Assembly: GCA_001898485.1 (NCBI GenBank)
Contig: MKTY01000019.1
Location: 744,001-808,000 of the forward strand
Reading direction: 5' to 3'
Origin: Sphingobacteriales bacterium 46-32
GTDB lineage: Bacteria; Bacteroidota; Bacteroidia; Chitinophagales; Chitinophagaceae
DNA: 64,000 nucleotides
Position numbers and translations under genes: made by a program
Part shown: one piece after another, positions 42,225 to 50,262 of the stretch
How the letters are laid out: each line of letters starts with the position of its first letter
Numbering within the stretch: position 1 is the stretch's first letter
Notes under the pieces: model-generated
Database searches by the model: none
What the model was told of the DNA's origin: nothing
The model's input: the letters and a program-made list of their open reading frames with translations, nothing else

Positions 42225-42278
42225 AGAAACTAAATCAGAATAAAGAATCCCGGCCAAAGTGGCCGGGATTCTTGTTTT
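42189..42278 (+). promoter_or_regulatory. Attenuator of the aromatic amino acid operon
   Basis: Terminator stem AAGAATCCCGGCC (42243-42255) / GGCCGGGATTCTT (42261-42273), 13 bp, loop AAAGT, then GTTTT. The upstream segment GGCCGGGA (42190-42197), within the leader peptide, is identical to the first eight bases of the 3' arm and can pair instead with TCCCGGCC (42248-42255), which would disrupt the terminator. A ribosome stalled at the Phe/Tyr codons would leave this segment free; free translation would cover it as the terminator forms. The regulation model is inference. Confidence 0.75.
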
Positions 42279-42310
42279 AATACCTGTAGCAGCAAAACGA
42301 ACAATTGTGT

Positions 42311-43171
42311 ATGGTACAATCAACAAGCGGACAACAGATACCTGAACGGGGTGTGGCTATTCAGGGGTATGAGGGCAGTTTTCACCAGATGGCCGCACAG
42401 CTTTTCTTCGGAAAACAGGTGCCTGTGATCACCTGTGGTACCTTTCGCGATGTGGTACGTATTGCCGGTAACAAACGGGAAAGTGATGGAGGTGTGATGG
42501 CTATTGAAAACTCTATAGCCGGTAGTATCCTCGCCAATTATAACCTGCTGCAAAAAAGTAATCTTCGCATTGTGGGTGAACTCTATCTGCAGATCAGGCA
42601 GCATCTGCTGGTAAACCCTGGTGTGAAACTGGAAGATATCCGCGAAGTACATTCACATACCATGGCCCTGCAGCAGTGTTACGGTTTTCTCGATAAATAC
42701 AACTGGAAGCTGGTGGAGACAGAAGATACAGCACTGAGTGCACGCCACGTACATCAGCACAAAAGCAAATACATTGCCGCTATTGCCAGCAAACTGGCTG
42801 CCGAACTGTTTGATCTCGATGTACTCGCTCCCAATATTCATACACTGAAAAATAATTACACACGGTTTCTGATACTTCGCCGCGAAGATCAGTCTGAAGA
42901 AGTGAGCGGTGCAGATAAAGCTTCTCTTTATTTTCATACCGATCATTCCAAAGGAAGCCTGGCGCGTGTGCTAACGCGTATTGCGGAGGGAGGCATCAAT
43001 CTCAGTAAACTGCAAAGCTTTCCTATACCGGGCTCTGATTTTAAATACAGCTTTCATGCCGATATGGAATTTGAATCGGCTGAACAGTTTTATGAAGTAA
43101 TCAAAAGCATTACACCGCTTACAGAAGATTTGAAAATATATGGTGTATATAAGCGAGGGCAATGGAAGTAA
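42311..43171 (+). CDS. pheA: Prephenate dehydratase
   Basis: A 286-residue enzyme of the Phe branch: prephenate to phenylpyruvate. The catalytic domain opens RGVAIQGYEGSFHQMAAQLFF, and ESDGGVMAIENSIAGSI and NNYTRFLIL are the conserved substrate-binding segments, with the catalytic Thr in NYTRF. The C-terminal ACT domain (about 205-286) has LARVLTRIAEGGINLSKLQSFPI and YSFHADMEF. The usual ESRP regulatory motif reads QSFP, so feedback inhibition by Phe may differ. No chorismate mutase is fused; that activity is in the DAHP synthase protein. It starts at ATG 42311, two codons inside a TTG frame start. Confidence 0.95.
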   Translation: MVQSTSGQQIPERGVAIQGYEGSFHQMAAQLFFGKQVPVITCGTFRDVVRIAGNKRESDGGVMAIENSIAGSILANYNLLQKSNLRIVGELYLQIRQHLLVNPGVKLEDIREVHSHTMALQQCYGFLDKYNWKLVETEDTALSARHVHQHKSKYIAAIASKLAAELFDLDVLAPNIHTLKNNYTRFLILRREDQSEEVSGADKASLYFHTDHSKGSLARVLTRIAEGGINLSKLQSFPIPGSDFKYSFHADMEFESAEQFYEVIKSITPLTEDLKIYGVYKRGQWK

Positions 43172-43205
43172 TAAGTATTAAGTTTTAAGTATTAAGCTAT
43201 AGGTT

Positions 43206-44357
43206 ATGCATGTAAGTAAAAGACTGGATGGAATCGGGGAATATTATTTTTCCAAAAAACTGCGCGAGATCGAAGAGCTCAACCGAACCGGCGAGTCCGT
43301 TATCAACCTGGGTATTGGCAGTCCGGATCTGCCTGCTCATCCTGATGTGATCCGCACCTTACAGGAAAGTGCTTCCCTGCCCAATGCACATGCTTATCAG
43401 TCTTACAAAGGAGTGCTGCAATTGCGCCAGGCAATGAGCGACTGGTACCGCAACTGGTACAACGTATCGCTTAACCCGGATACAGATATTCTGCCATTGC
43501 TCGGCAGTAAAGAAGGGATCATGCATATCTGTATGACCTATCTCAATAAAGGCGATGAGGTGCTGGTGCCTGATCCGGGCTATCCTACGTATAGTGCAGC
43601 CGTAAAACTGGCCGGTGGTAAACCGGTAACCTATAAGTTAAAGGAGAAGAATCATTATGAACCCGATTTTGAGCGGCTGGAGAAAAAAGGATTGCATAAG
43701 GTAAAGCTGATGCTGGTAAATTATCCGCATATGCCTACGGGGCAGGCTGCATCGGAACAGTTGTTTGAAAAGATCGTTGCGTTTGCACGCCGGCATCATA
43801 TACTGGTAGTACATGATAACCCATACAGTTTTATTCTCAACGATCAGCCCATGAGCCTGCTTGCGGTAAAAGGAGCCGGAGGATATGTGCTGGAGCTTAA
43901 TTCGCTGAGCAAGTCGCACAATATGGCTGGCTGGCGTGTGGGGATGCTGTGTGGCGCAGGCGAGCGGATAGCAGAAGTGTTGCGGTTTAAGAGCAATATG
44001 GATAGCGGGATGTTTTTACCCGTACAACTGGCGGCTGCAAAAGCGCTGAGCCTGGGTCGCGAGTGGCATGAGTCGCTCAATGCAGTGTACCGTGAGCGGC
44101 GGGTAAAAGTATTTGAATTACTCCAGGCATTAAACTGCCGCTATTCCCCCAGTCAGACGGGCATGTTTGTATGGGCAGCTATTCCTCCATCTGTAAAAGA
44201 CGGATATGCTTTGAGCGATCAGGTATTGCAGAAGGCACGTGTATTCATTACTCCCGGCGGCATATTTGGTGAGGCAGGAGAAAAATATATCCGTATCAGT
44301 TTATGCAGCCCGGTAGAGACTATAGAAAAGGCGTTCAGCCGCATTGCAGCCATTTAA
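43206..44357 (+). CDS. Class I/II aminotransferase
   Basis: A 383-residue PLP enzyme of the aspartate aminotransferase fold. LGIGSPDLPAHPDVI begins the substrate region, PLLGSKEGIMHICMTYLNKGDEVLVPDPGYPTY is the pyridoxal-phosphate-binding block, and LNSLSKSHNMAGWRVGM contains the PLP Lys. Its place between pheA and tyrA suggests it converts prephenate, phenylpyruvate or 4-hydroxyphenylpyruvate to the amino acid level, but the substrate is not proven by sequence. It lies 34 bases after pheA and 14 before tyrA. The gap upstream holds a short direct repeat (AAGTATTAAG). Confidence 0.92.
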   Translation: MHVSKRLDGIGEYYFSKKLREIEELNRTGESVINLGIGSPDLPAHPDVIRTLQESASLPNAHAYQSYKGVLQLRQAMSDWYRNWYNVSLNPDTDILPLLGSKEGIMHICMTYLNKGDEVLVPDPGYPTYSAAVKLAGGKPVTYKLKEKNHYEPDFERLEKKGLHKVKLMLVNYPHMPTGQAASEQLFEKIVAFARRHHILVVHDNPYSFILNDQPMSLLAVKGAGGYVLELNSLSKSHNMAGWRVGMLCGAGERIAEVLRFKSNMDSGMFLPVQLAAAKALSLGREWHESLNAVYRERRVKVFELLQALNCRYSPSQTGMFVWAAIPPSVKDGYALSDQVLQKARVFITPGGIFGEAGEKYIRISLCSPVETIEKAFSRIAAI

Positions 44358-44371
44358 TAACTGAAACAACT

Positions 44372-45220
44372 ATGGAAAGAAAAACAATAGCGATAGTGGG
44401 AGTGGGACTCATTGGTGGGTCGCTGGCCATACAGTTGCATGAGAAAAAACTCTCATCGCGGCTGATTGGGGTCGATGCCAGCCCGGAACATGCGCGTACC
44501 GCACTGGAGCGTGAACTGGTAGATGAGATACTGCCGCTGCAGGAGGCCATTAAAGAAGCGGATGTGGTCGTGCTGGCCATACCGGTCGATCGTATGACGC
44601 AGGTGCTGCCCGAAGTGCTCGACCTGGCAGACCAGCAGATAGTGCTGGATCTGGGATCTACCAAAGCAACATTAATTGACCGTATCAAACAACATCCCAA
44701 AAGGGGGAGATATGTAGCCACGCATCCCATGTGGGGTACCGAAAACAGCGGACCACAGGCAGCGGTGCGTGGCGCCTATGAAAATAAGGCTGTCATACTT
44801 TGTAATACGCAGGATAGCGATGAGGATGCAGTACAATGGGTAAAGGCCATGTACAAAAAGATAGGTATGCACCTGCTGGAAATGGAAGCTCATGCACATG
44901 ATCTGCATGCGGCTTATGTAAGCCATATTTCACATATCACTTCTTTTGCGCTGGCCAATACAGTGCTGGAAAAAGAGAAGGAGGATCAGGCCATTTTTGA
45001 ACTGGCCAGTGCAGGTTTTGAAAGTACAGTGCGCCTGGCAAAGAGTAATCCTGCCATGTGGGTGCCCATTTTTCTTCAAAACCGCGATAATGTGCTGGAT
45101 GTACTCAACGAGCATATTGCCCAGCTTATCCGCTTCAGAGACAGTATTGAGCAGGGCAATGAGCTGCATTTGCAGCAACTGATGGAAGACGCCAATAAAA
45201 TCAGGCGCATATTGAAATAA
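44372..45220 (+). CDS. tyrA: Prephenate dehydrogenase
   Basis: A 282-residue NAD(P)-dependent enzyme of the Tyr branch. The N-terminal Rossmann motif is TIAIVGVGLIGGSLAIQL. The substrate-binding helices carry THPMWGTENSGPQAA (with the catalytic His) and LHAAYVSHISHITSFALANTV, and RLAKSNPAMWVPIFLQNRDNVL lies in the C-terminal dimerization domain. There is no ACT domain, so no Tyr-binding domain is expected here. The ATG at 44372 is chosen over an extension that would overlap the aminotransferase gene. Confidence 0.94.
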   Translation: MERKTIAIVGVGLIGGSLAIQLHEKKLSSRLIGVDASPEHARTALERELVDEILPLQEAIKEADVVVLAIPVDRMTQVLPEVLDLADQQIVLDLGSTKATLIDRIKQHPKRGRYVATHPMWGTENSGPQAAVRGAYENKAVILCNTQDSDEDAVQWVKAMYKKIGMHLLEMEAHAHDLHAAYVSHISHITSFALANTVLEKEKEDQAIFELASAGFESTVRLAKSNPAMWVPIFLQNRDNVLDVLNEHIAQLIRFRDSIEQGNELHLQQLMEDANKIRRILK

Positions 45221-45297
45221 ATAAATTAACAAAGGCAGTTCTGCTCATACAGAGCTGCTGGCAATAGAATTAATAACTTTACAAACCAAGCGTATAT

Positions 45298-46386
45298 ATG
45301 CAAACAGCAGAACAAACTCAAAAAGACACCGTGCAGGCCGCATGGAATAAAAGGCCGCTGATCATCAGCGGACCTTGCAGTGCAGAAACAGAAGAACAGG
45401 TGCTGGCGACTGCGCAGCGGCTGGCCGCTACCGGCAAAATAAATATGTTGCGTGCAGGCATCTGGAAACCCCGTACCAAACCAGGGATGTTTGAAGGTAT
45501 TGGAGCCAAAGGGTTGCCCTGGCTGCAGCAGGCAAAAAAACTTACCGGCTTACCCACAACTGTAGAAGTTGCTACCGGCAAACAGGTACAGGATGCGCTC
45601 ACGTTTGATGTAGATGTATTGTGGATTGGTGCACGCACTACCGTAAACCCCTTCAGTGTGCAGGAAGTGGCCGATGCACTCCGTGGAGTAGATGTGCCGG
45701 TAATGATCAAAAACCCGATTAATCCTGACCTCGAATTGTGGTCTGGTGCTGTAGAGCGTGTGGCAAGAGCAGGTATTAAACAAATTGGTCTGATACATCG
45801 CGGATTCTCTTCGTACGGTAATACCGAATACCGTAATGCCCCCATGTGGCACCTGGCAATCGAGATGAAACTTAAACATCCCGATATGCCTATCATCAAC
45901 GACCCCAGCCATATCTGCGGACGCCGCGATATTCTGCTGGAGGTAATGCAACGTGCAGTAGATCTCGATTATGATGGACTGATGATAGAAAGCCATATTG
46001 ATCCCGACAATGCGTGGAGTGATGCCAAACAACAGGTGACACCAGAGCGCCTGGCCGAAATGCTGGATACCATCATCTGGCGTAAAGAAGATGTAAACTC
46101 TGCCGAGTATCATGCCGCACTGGAAAAATTGCGTCAGCAAATCAATCACCTCGACGATGAGTTGATGCAAATCCTGGGACAGCGTATGAAGATCGCCGAA
46201 CAGATTGGTCAATACAAGAAGGCAAATAATATCACCATCCTGCAAACCAACCGGTGGAATGAAATTATTGAAAAGGCTTTTGTAAAAGCTGATAAACTGG
46301 GCTTGAGCAAAGAGTTTATTACACGCTACTTTGATGCCGTGCACATGGAAAGCATCAACCACCAAAAGAAAGTACTGGATTCTTAA
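45298..46386 (+). CDS. Bifunctional DAHP synthase / chorismate mutase
   Basis: A 362-residue fusion. Residues about 1-265 are a type I-beta (KDO8P-like) DAHP synthase, the first step of the shikimate pathway: RPLIISGPCSAET, LRAGIWKPRTKPGMFEG, LIHRGFSSYG, INDPSHICGRRD. Residues about 275-362 are an AroQ-type chorismate mutase: LEKLRQQINHLDDELMQILGQRMKIAEQIGQYKKANNITI. DAHP synthase with a C-terminal chorismate mutase is known in Bacteroidota, where the mutase domain can give allosteric control. It puts the entry step and the branch step for Phe/Tyr in one polypeptide. Confidence 0.95.
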   Translation: MQTAEQTQKDTVQAAWNKRPLIISGPCSAETEEQVLATAQRLAATGKINMLRAGIWKPRTKPGMFEGIGAKGLPWLQQAKKLTGLPTTVEVATGKQVQDALTFDVDVLWIGARTTVNPFSVQEVADALRGVDVPVMIKNPINPDLELWSGAVERVARAGIKQIGLIHRGFSSYGNTEYRNAPMWHLAIEMKLKHPDMPIINDPSHICGRRDILLEVMQRAVDLDYDGLMIESHIDPDNAWSDAKQQVTPERLAEMLDTIIWRKEDVNSAEYHAALEKLRQQINHLDDELMQILGQRMKIAEQIGQYKKANNITILQTNRWNEIIEKAFVKADKLGLSKEFITRYFDAVHMESINHQKKVLDS

Positions 46387-46394
46387 ACCCGGAT

Positions 46395-47414
46395 ATGGAA
46401 AAAAAGAACTATCGGTTTTCTGCTGCTGATACCACTTTTTATTTTGCAGCAGGCATCAGTCAGCTGCGTGAGCTTACTGACCCTGCCAGCACCATCCTCA
46501 TCACCGATGAGCATGTGTATGCGGCGCATACCAAACGTTTCAAAGGGTGGAATACCATTGTGCTGAAGCCGGGTGAGGAATTTAAAGTGCAGGCCACGGT
46601 AGACAGTCTTATTGAGCAGCTGATTGAGATGGAAGCAGATCGTAAGACTACCCTCGTAGGTATAGGCGGTGGCGTCATTACAGATATCACCGGTTATGTG
46701 GCTTCTGTGTACATGCGGGGTATCCGGTTTGGTTTTTTGCCTACCACACTGCTGGCCCTGGTAGATGCTTCTATCGGCGGTAAAAACGGTATTGATGTGG
46801 GTGTGTATAAAAATATGGTAGGCGTCATCCGTCAGCCTGCCTTTATTCTGCACGACATGGTGTTTCTGAAAACACTTCCGCAACAGGAGTGGGAGAACGG
46901 CTTTGCTGAGATCATCAAGCATGCCTGTATCCGCGATGCGGCGATGTTTGCCCACCTTGAGGAAAAATCCTTCCGGTCGTTTCAAACCAGTCAGAAACAG
47001 ATCTGTGAGCTGGTGCAGCGCAATGCCGTCTTGAAAGCGCGGGTAGTGAAAAACGATGAGTTTGAAAAAGGGGAACGCCGTTTGCTCAATTTCGGTCATA
47101 CACTTGGGCATGCACTGGAAAACCAGTATGAGCTCATGCATGGCCAGGCCGTGGCAATCGGTATGACTTATGCCTGTCATATTTCAGAACAACTGCGGCG
47201 GTTCCGTAATACCGAACGTGTAGTGCGGGTGATTGAAAAATACGGACTGCCCACTTATGCTGCATTTGATAAAGCGCAGGCTTTTGCGGTCCTGAAGATG
47301 GATAAGAAAAGAGAACGGAAAGAAATGAATTATGTACTGCTCGACAGAATCGGGAAGGGAGTGGTACAGCCCATTGGGCTGCAGCAACTGGAGCAGATTA
47401 TCGAAAAACTTTAA
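46395..47414 (+). CDS. aroB: 3-dehydroquinate synthase
   Basis: A 339-residue NAD+- and metal-dependent enzyme of the shikimate pathway (DAHP to 3-dehydroquinate). GIGGGVITDITGYVASVYMRGIRFGFLPTTLLALVDASIGGKNGIDVG is the NAD-binding and active-site block. Zinc ligands are seen in NGFAEIIKHACI (Glu) and NFGHTLGHALE (two His). The length is typical. It starts 8 bases after the DAHP synthase gene. Confidence 0.97.
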   Translation: MEKKNYRFSAADTTFYFAAGISQLRELTDPASTILITDEHVYAAHTKRFKGWNTIVLKPGEEFKVQATVDSLIEQLIEMEADRKTTLVGIGGGVITDITGYVASVYMRGIRFGFLPTTLLALVDASIGGKNGIDVGVYKNMVGVIRQPAFILHDMVFLKTLPQQEWENGFAEIIKHACIRDAAMFAHLEEKSFRSFQTSQKQICELVQRNAVLKARVVKNDEFEKGERRLLNFGHTLGHALENQYELMHGQAVAIGMTYACHISEQLRRFRNTERVVRVIEKYGLPTYAAFDKAQAFAVLKMDKKRERKEMNYVLLDRIGKGVVQPIGLQQLEQIIEKL

Positions 47415-47442
47415 ACACCGCCCGTTAAGGGCACGGCGAAAT

Positions 47443-48753
47443 ATGAAAGTAATAATCAGTCCTTCTGAATTGAGTGGTGTATTGCAGGCGCCGGCTTCGA
47501 AGAGTTCGATGCAAAGAGCCTGTGCAGCAGCACTTTTGCGGAAAGGACGTACCGTGATTCATAGCCCCGGTCATAGCAACGATGATAAAGCGGCTATTGA
47601 CATTATTCAGAAGCTTGGAGCCTGTGTGGAACATTCTACAGACGCACTCGAAGTAACGAGTGATGGCGTAAATCCCGTGTCGCTGGAAGTGAATTGCGGC
47701 GAAAGCGGATTGAGCATACGGATGTTTACTCCTATCGCTGCTCTGAGTACGCTGCCGGTGCGCATCAACGGATCGGGTAGCCTGGTACAAAGGCCAATGG
47801 ATTTTTTTGATCAGGTATTACCACAACTGGGTGTACGCATCAGCAGTAATGCCGGACGTTTGCCAATGGATATACAGGGGCCGTTACAAGCTCAGAATAT
47901 TACTGTAGACGGATCGCTGAGTTCGCAATTTCTTACCGGTTTGCTGATGGCTTTCAGCACTGCTATCCGTGACCAGCAAATCAGTGAACCCATTACCATT
48001 ACTGTCAATGACCTCAAGAGCAAACCCTATATTGATCTCACGCTTGATGTGATGCAGCAATTTGGTCTGCCCGTGCCGGTACATACCGATCACCGGGAGT
48101 TTACATTTACTTCAGCCGGTGTATTGCCGCAGCCATCGTTGGTAAACTATACAGTGGAGGGCGACTGGAGTGGTGGCGCGTTTCTGCTGGTGGCTGGTGC
48201 AATTGCCGGACCCATTACAGTGCGCGGCCTCGATCCCGGATCTACGCAGGCAGACAAAGCCATACTTACGGCTTTGCAGCGTGCCCATGCCGGAATAGCC
48301 ATTGATGCCAAAGAAATTAAATTGCACCCCGGTCATCTCCATGGCTTCGAACTGGATGCCACAGACTGTCCTGACCTGTTTCCGCCCCTGGTAGCGCTGG
48401 CCGCTTATTGCAATGGGCAATCCCGTATAAAAGGAACCGGACGGCTTACACATAAAGAAAGCAACCGGGCGCTCACACTTCAGGAAGAGTTTGGTAAAAT
48501 GGGTGTCGGTATAGAGTTGAGTGGTGATGAGATGCTCATCAATCCGCCTGTGCGTTTGAAGGGGGCTGCCACACATTCCCGTCACGACCATCGCATAGCC
48601 ATGGCCTGTGCTGTAGCGGCCTTGCGTGCTACGGGCGCTACCGAGATTGCTGAGGCGCAGGCTGTCAATAAATCCTACCCCGATTTTTATAGCGATCTGA
48701 AATCACTCGGTGCACAGATAGATATTCAATCGCTATGGCAGCATCTGCATTGA
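47443..48753 (+). CDS. aroA: 3-phosphoshikimate 1-carboxyvinyltransferase (EPSP synthase)
   Basis: A 436-residue shikimate pathway enzyme that joins phosphoenolpyruvate to shikimate-3-phosphate. LQAPASKSSMQRACAAALL is the N-terminal Lys-containing substrate motif. NCGESGLSIRMFTPIAALS replaces the usual GNAGTAMRP glyphosate-site loop. RLTHKESNRALTLQEEFGKMG and DHRIAMACAVAAL match the second half. The variation in the loop is visible in the sequence; its effect on glyphosate sensitivity is not predictable. The ATG at 47443 gives the normal length; a longer frame from 47332 overlaps aroB. Confidence 0.95.
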   Translation: MKVIISPSELSGVLQAPASKSSMQRACAAALLRKGRTVIHSPGHSNDDKAAIDIIQKLGACVEHSTDALEVTSDGVNPVSLEVNCGESGLSIRMFTPIAALSTLPVRINGSGSLVQRPMDFFDQVLPQLGVRISSNAGRLPMDIQGPLQAQNITVDGSLSSQFLTGLLMAFSTAIRDQQISEPITITVNDLKSKPYIDLTLDVMQQFGLPVPVHTDHREFTFTSAGVLPQPSLVNYTVEGDWSGGAFLLVAGAIAGPITVRGLDPGSTQADKAILTALQRAHAGIAIDAKEIKLHPGHLHGFELDATDCPDLFPPLVALAAYCNGQSRIKGTGRLTHKESNRALTLQEEFGKMGVGIELSGDEMLINPPVRLKGAATHSRHDHRIAMACAVAALRATGATEIAEAQAVNKSYPDFYSDLKSLGAQIDIQSLWQHLH

Positions 48754-48809
48754 TCACGAGTTTAATGTTTAATAATAAGATTACCTTCAGTTAGTACAAA
48801 CCTGCTTAT

Positions 48810-49814
48810 ATGAATTCATTTGGCCGTCTGTTCAGGGTACATATTTTCGGAGAATCGCATGGAGATTGTGTGGGTGTGGTAATCGATGGTTGTGCAGCAG
48901 GCCTGCCATTGACAGCAGCGGATCTGTTGCCTGATCTGGAACGCCGCAAGGGAGGAAAACAAAAAGGAACCACTCCACGCCAGGAGGCTGATTTCCCTTT
49001 TTTCAGAAGTGGTATATTCAATGACCGTACTACCGGGGCGCCGATCATGATTTATTTCGAAAATAACAATACCCGCAGTGCCGATTACGAAAAACAACGA
49101 AGCTTTCCACGCCCGGGCCATGCAGATATGGTGGCTCATCAAAAATATGGCGGTAATGAAGATTACCGCGGGGGAGGCCATTTCAGTGCGCGGCTCACTA
49201 CAGGACTGGTAGCTGCAGGCGGAATTGCCAAAAAACTAATGCAGGGGATTACTATAGACGCCCTTGTGACAGAAGCTGGCGGGGAGACGGATGTAGAAAA
49301 GGGATTACAAAAAGCCATTGAGGCTAAAGATTCGATTGGCGGCATTGTAGAATGCAGGGTTAAGGGACTGCCTGCCGGTTTAGGTGAACCTTTTTTTGAC
49401 TCCGTAGAATCATTGATTGCACATATGGCCTTTGCCATTCCGGCAGTGAAAGGGATAGAATTCGGATCCGGTTTTGCAGCCGCACGCATGTTTGGCTCAG
49501 CGCACAACGATGCAATAGAAAACATGGAGGGCAAAACCAGTACCAACCATGCCGGCGGTATTGTAGGCGGCATCAGCAATGGCAATGAGCTCGTGTTCAG
49601 GATTGCCATCAAACCCACCGCATCTACGCCAAAAGAACAGTTCAGCCTCAACTGGGATTCCGGCCAGATGGAGCAGTTTGCCGTACGTGGACGTCACGAT
49701 CTCTGTGTAGCATTACGGGCTCCCGTGATTCTCGAAGCCTGTACGGCCCTTGTACTGGCCGATCTGCTGATGCTCGAAGGCAAATTGCCCCGTGTATATT
49801 CATCTGCTCATTAA
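48810..49814 (+). CDS. aroC: Chorismate synthase
   Basis: A 334-residue FMN-dependent enzyme completing the shikimate pathway (EPSP to chorismate). Motifs: GRLFRVHIFGESHGDCVGVVIDGCAAGLPL at the N terminus, RSFPRPGHADMVAHQKYGGNEDYRGGGHFSARLT for FMN and substrate contacts, and RGRHDLCVALRAPVILEACTALVLADLLML at the C terminus. It is somewhat shorter than the E. coli enzyme. It closes the aromatic block of the operon. Confidence 0.97.
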   Translation: MNSFGRLFRVHIFGESHGDCVGVVIDGCAAGLPLTAADLLPDLERRKGGKQKGTTPRQEADFPFFRSGIFNDRTTGAPIMIYFENNNTRSADYEKQRSFPRPGHADMVAHQKYGGNEDYRGGGHFSARLTTGLVAAGGIAKKLMQGITIDALVTEAGGETDVEKGLQKAIEAKDSIGGIVECRVKGLPAGLGEPFFDSVESLIAHMAFAIPAVKGIEFGSGFAAARMFGSAHNDAIENMEGKTSTNHAGGIVGGISNGNELVFRIAIKPTASTPKEQFSLNWDSGQMEQFAVRGRHDLCVALRAPVILEACTALVLADLLMLEGKLPRVYSSAH

Positions 49815-49826
49815 TCAATCGTGTCT

Positions 49827-50126
49827 ATGGCACTTATCTATCATATTACTACTGCTACCACATGGGCCGAAGCGCTGAAAGCCGGACAATATGAAGCACC
49901 ATCGCTGCAGTCCGAAGGGTTTATCCATAATTGCGAAGAACGCCAGGTAGGGGCTATTCTGGACCGTTTTTATGCGGATCAGCATGACCTGGTCAAACTC
50001 ATTATTGACACAGACAAACTCAGCTCATCCTTAGTATATGAGTGGTCTGCCTCTCTGCAGGATACATTTCCTCATATTTATGGACCTATTAATCTCGATG
50101 CCGTCGTGGAAGCCGTAGCTCTTTAA
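49827..50126 (+). CDS. DUF952 family protein
   Basis: A 99-residue cytoplasmic protein. ALIYHITTATTWAEALKAGQYEAPSLQSEGFIHNCEERQVGAILDRFY matches the DUF952 start (IYHIT...W..A...G.Y...S...EGFIH), and VYEWSASLQDTFPHIYGPIN its end. The fold resembles ADP-ribosyltransferase-like proteins, but an activity is not established. It follows aroC by 12 bases and is probably the last gene of the operon; it has no evident metabolic tie. A GTG at 49821 is an alternative start. Confidence 0.85.
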   Translation: MALIYHITTATTWAEALKAGQYEAPSLQSEGFIHNCEERQVGAILDRFYADQHDLVKLIIDTDKLSSSLVYEWSASLQDTFPHIYGPINLDAVVEAVAL

Positions 50127-50127
50127 C

Positions 50128-50168
50128 AAAAAAAGCAAGCCTGCATGCAACAGTTGGGCTTTTTTCCT
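50128..50168 (+). terminator. Probable terminator of the aromatic operon
   Basis: AAAAAAGC (50129-50136) / GCTTTTTT (50158-50165) with a 21-base interior, part of which can pair weakly, followed by CCTCTTCC. It is of moderate strength. Confidence 0.5.
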
Positions 50169-50262
50169 CTTCCTGTAACTGGCTGCACTATTTCAGCCCG
50201 GTATTTGTTATTTTGCTGTACCTAATGAGTGCAGGAGCTATTTATTCTATGTAATTCACTAT

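Noticed and set aside
40773-42326. A 517-codon frame on the minus strand opposite the DEAD-box gene
   Set aside because: It lies antisense to a complete helicase gene, its translation has no family-like motifs and is rich in His, Phe and Ile as expected of a reverse frame, and it would cover the aromatic operon promoter.
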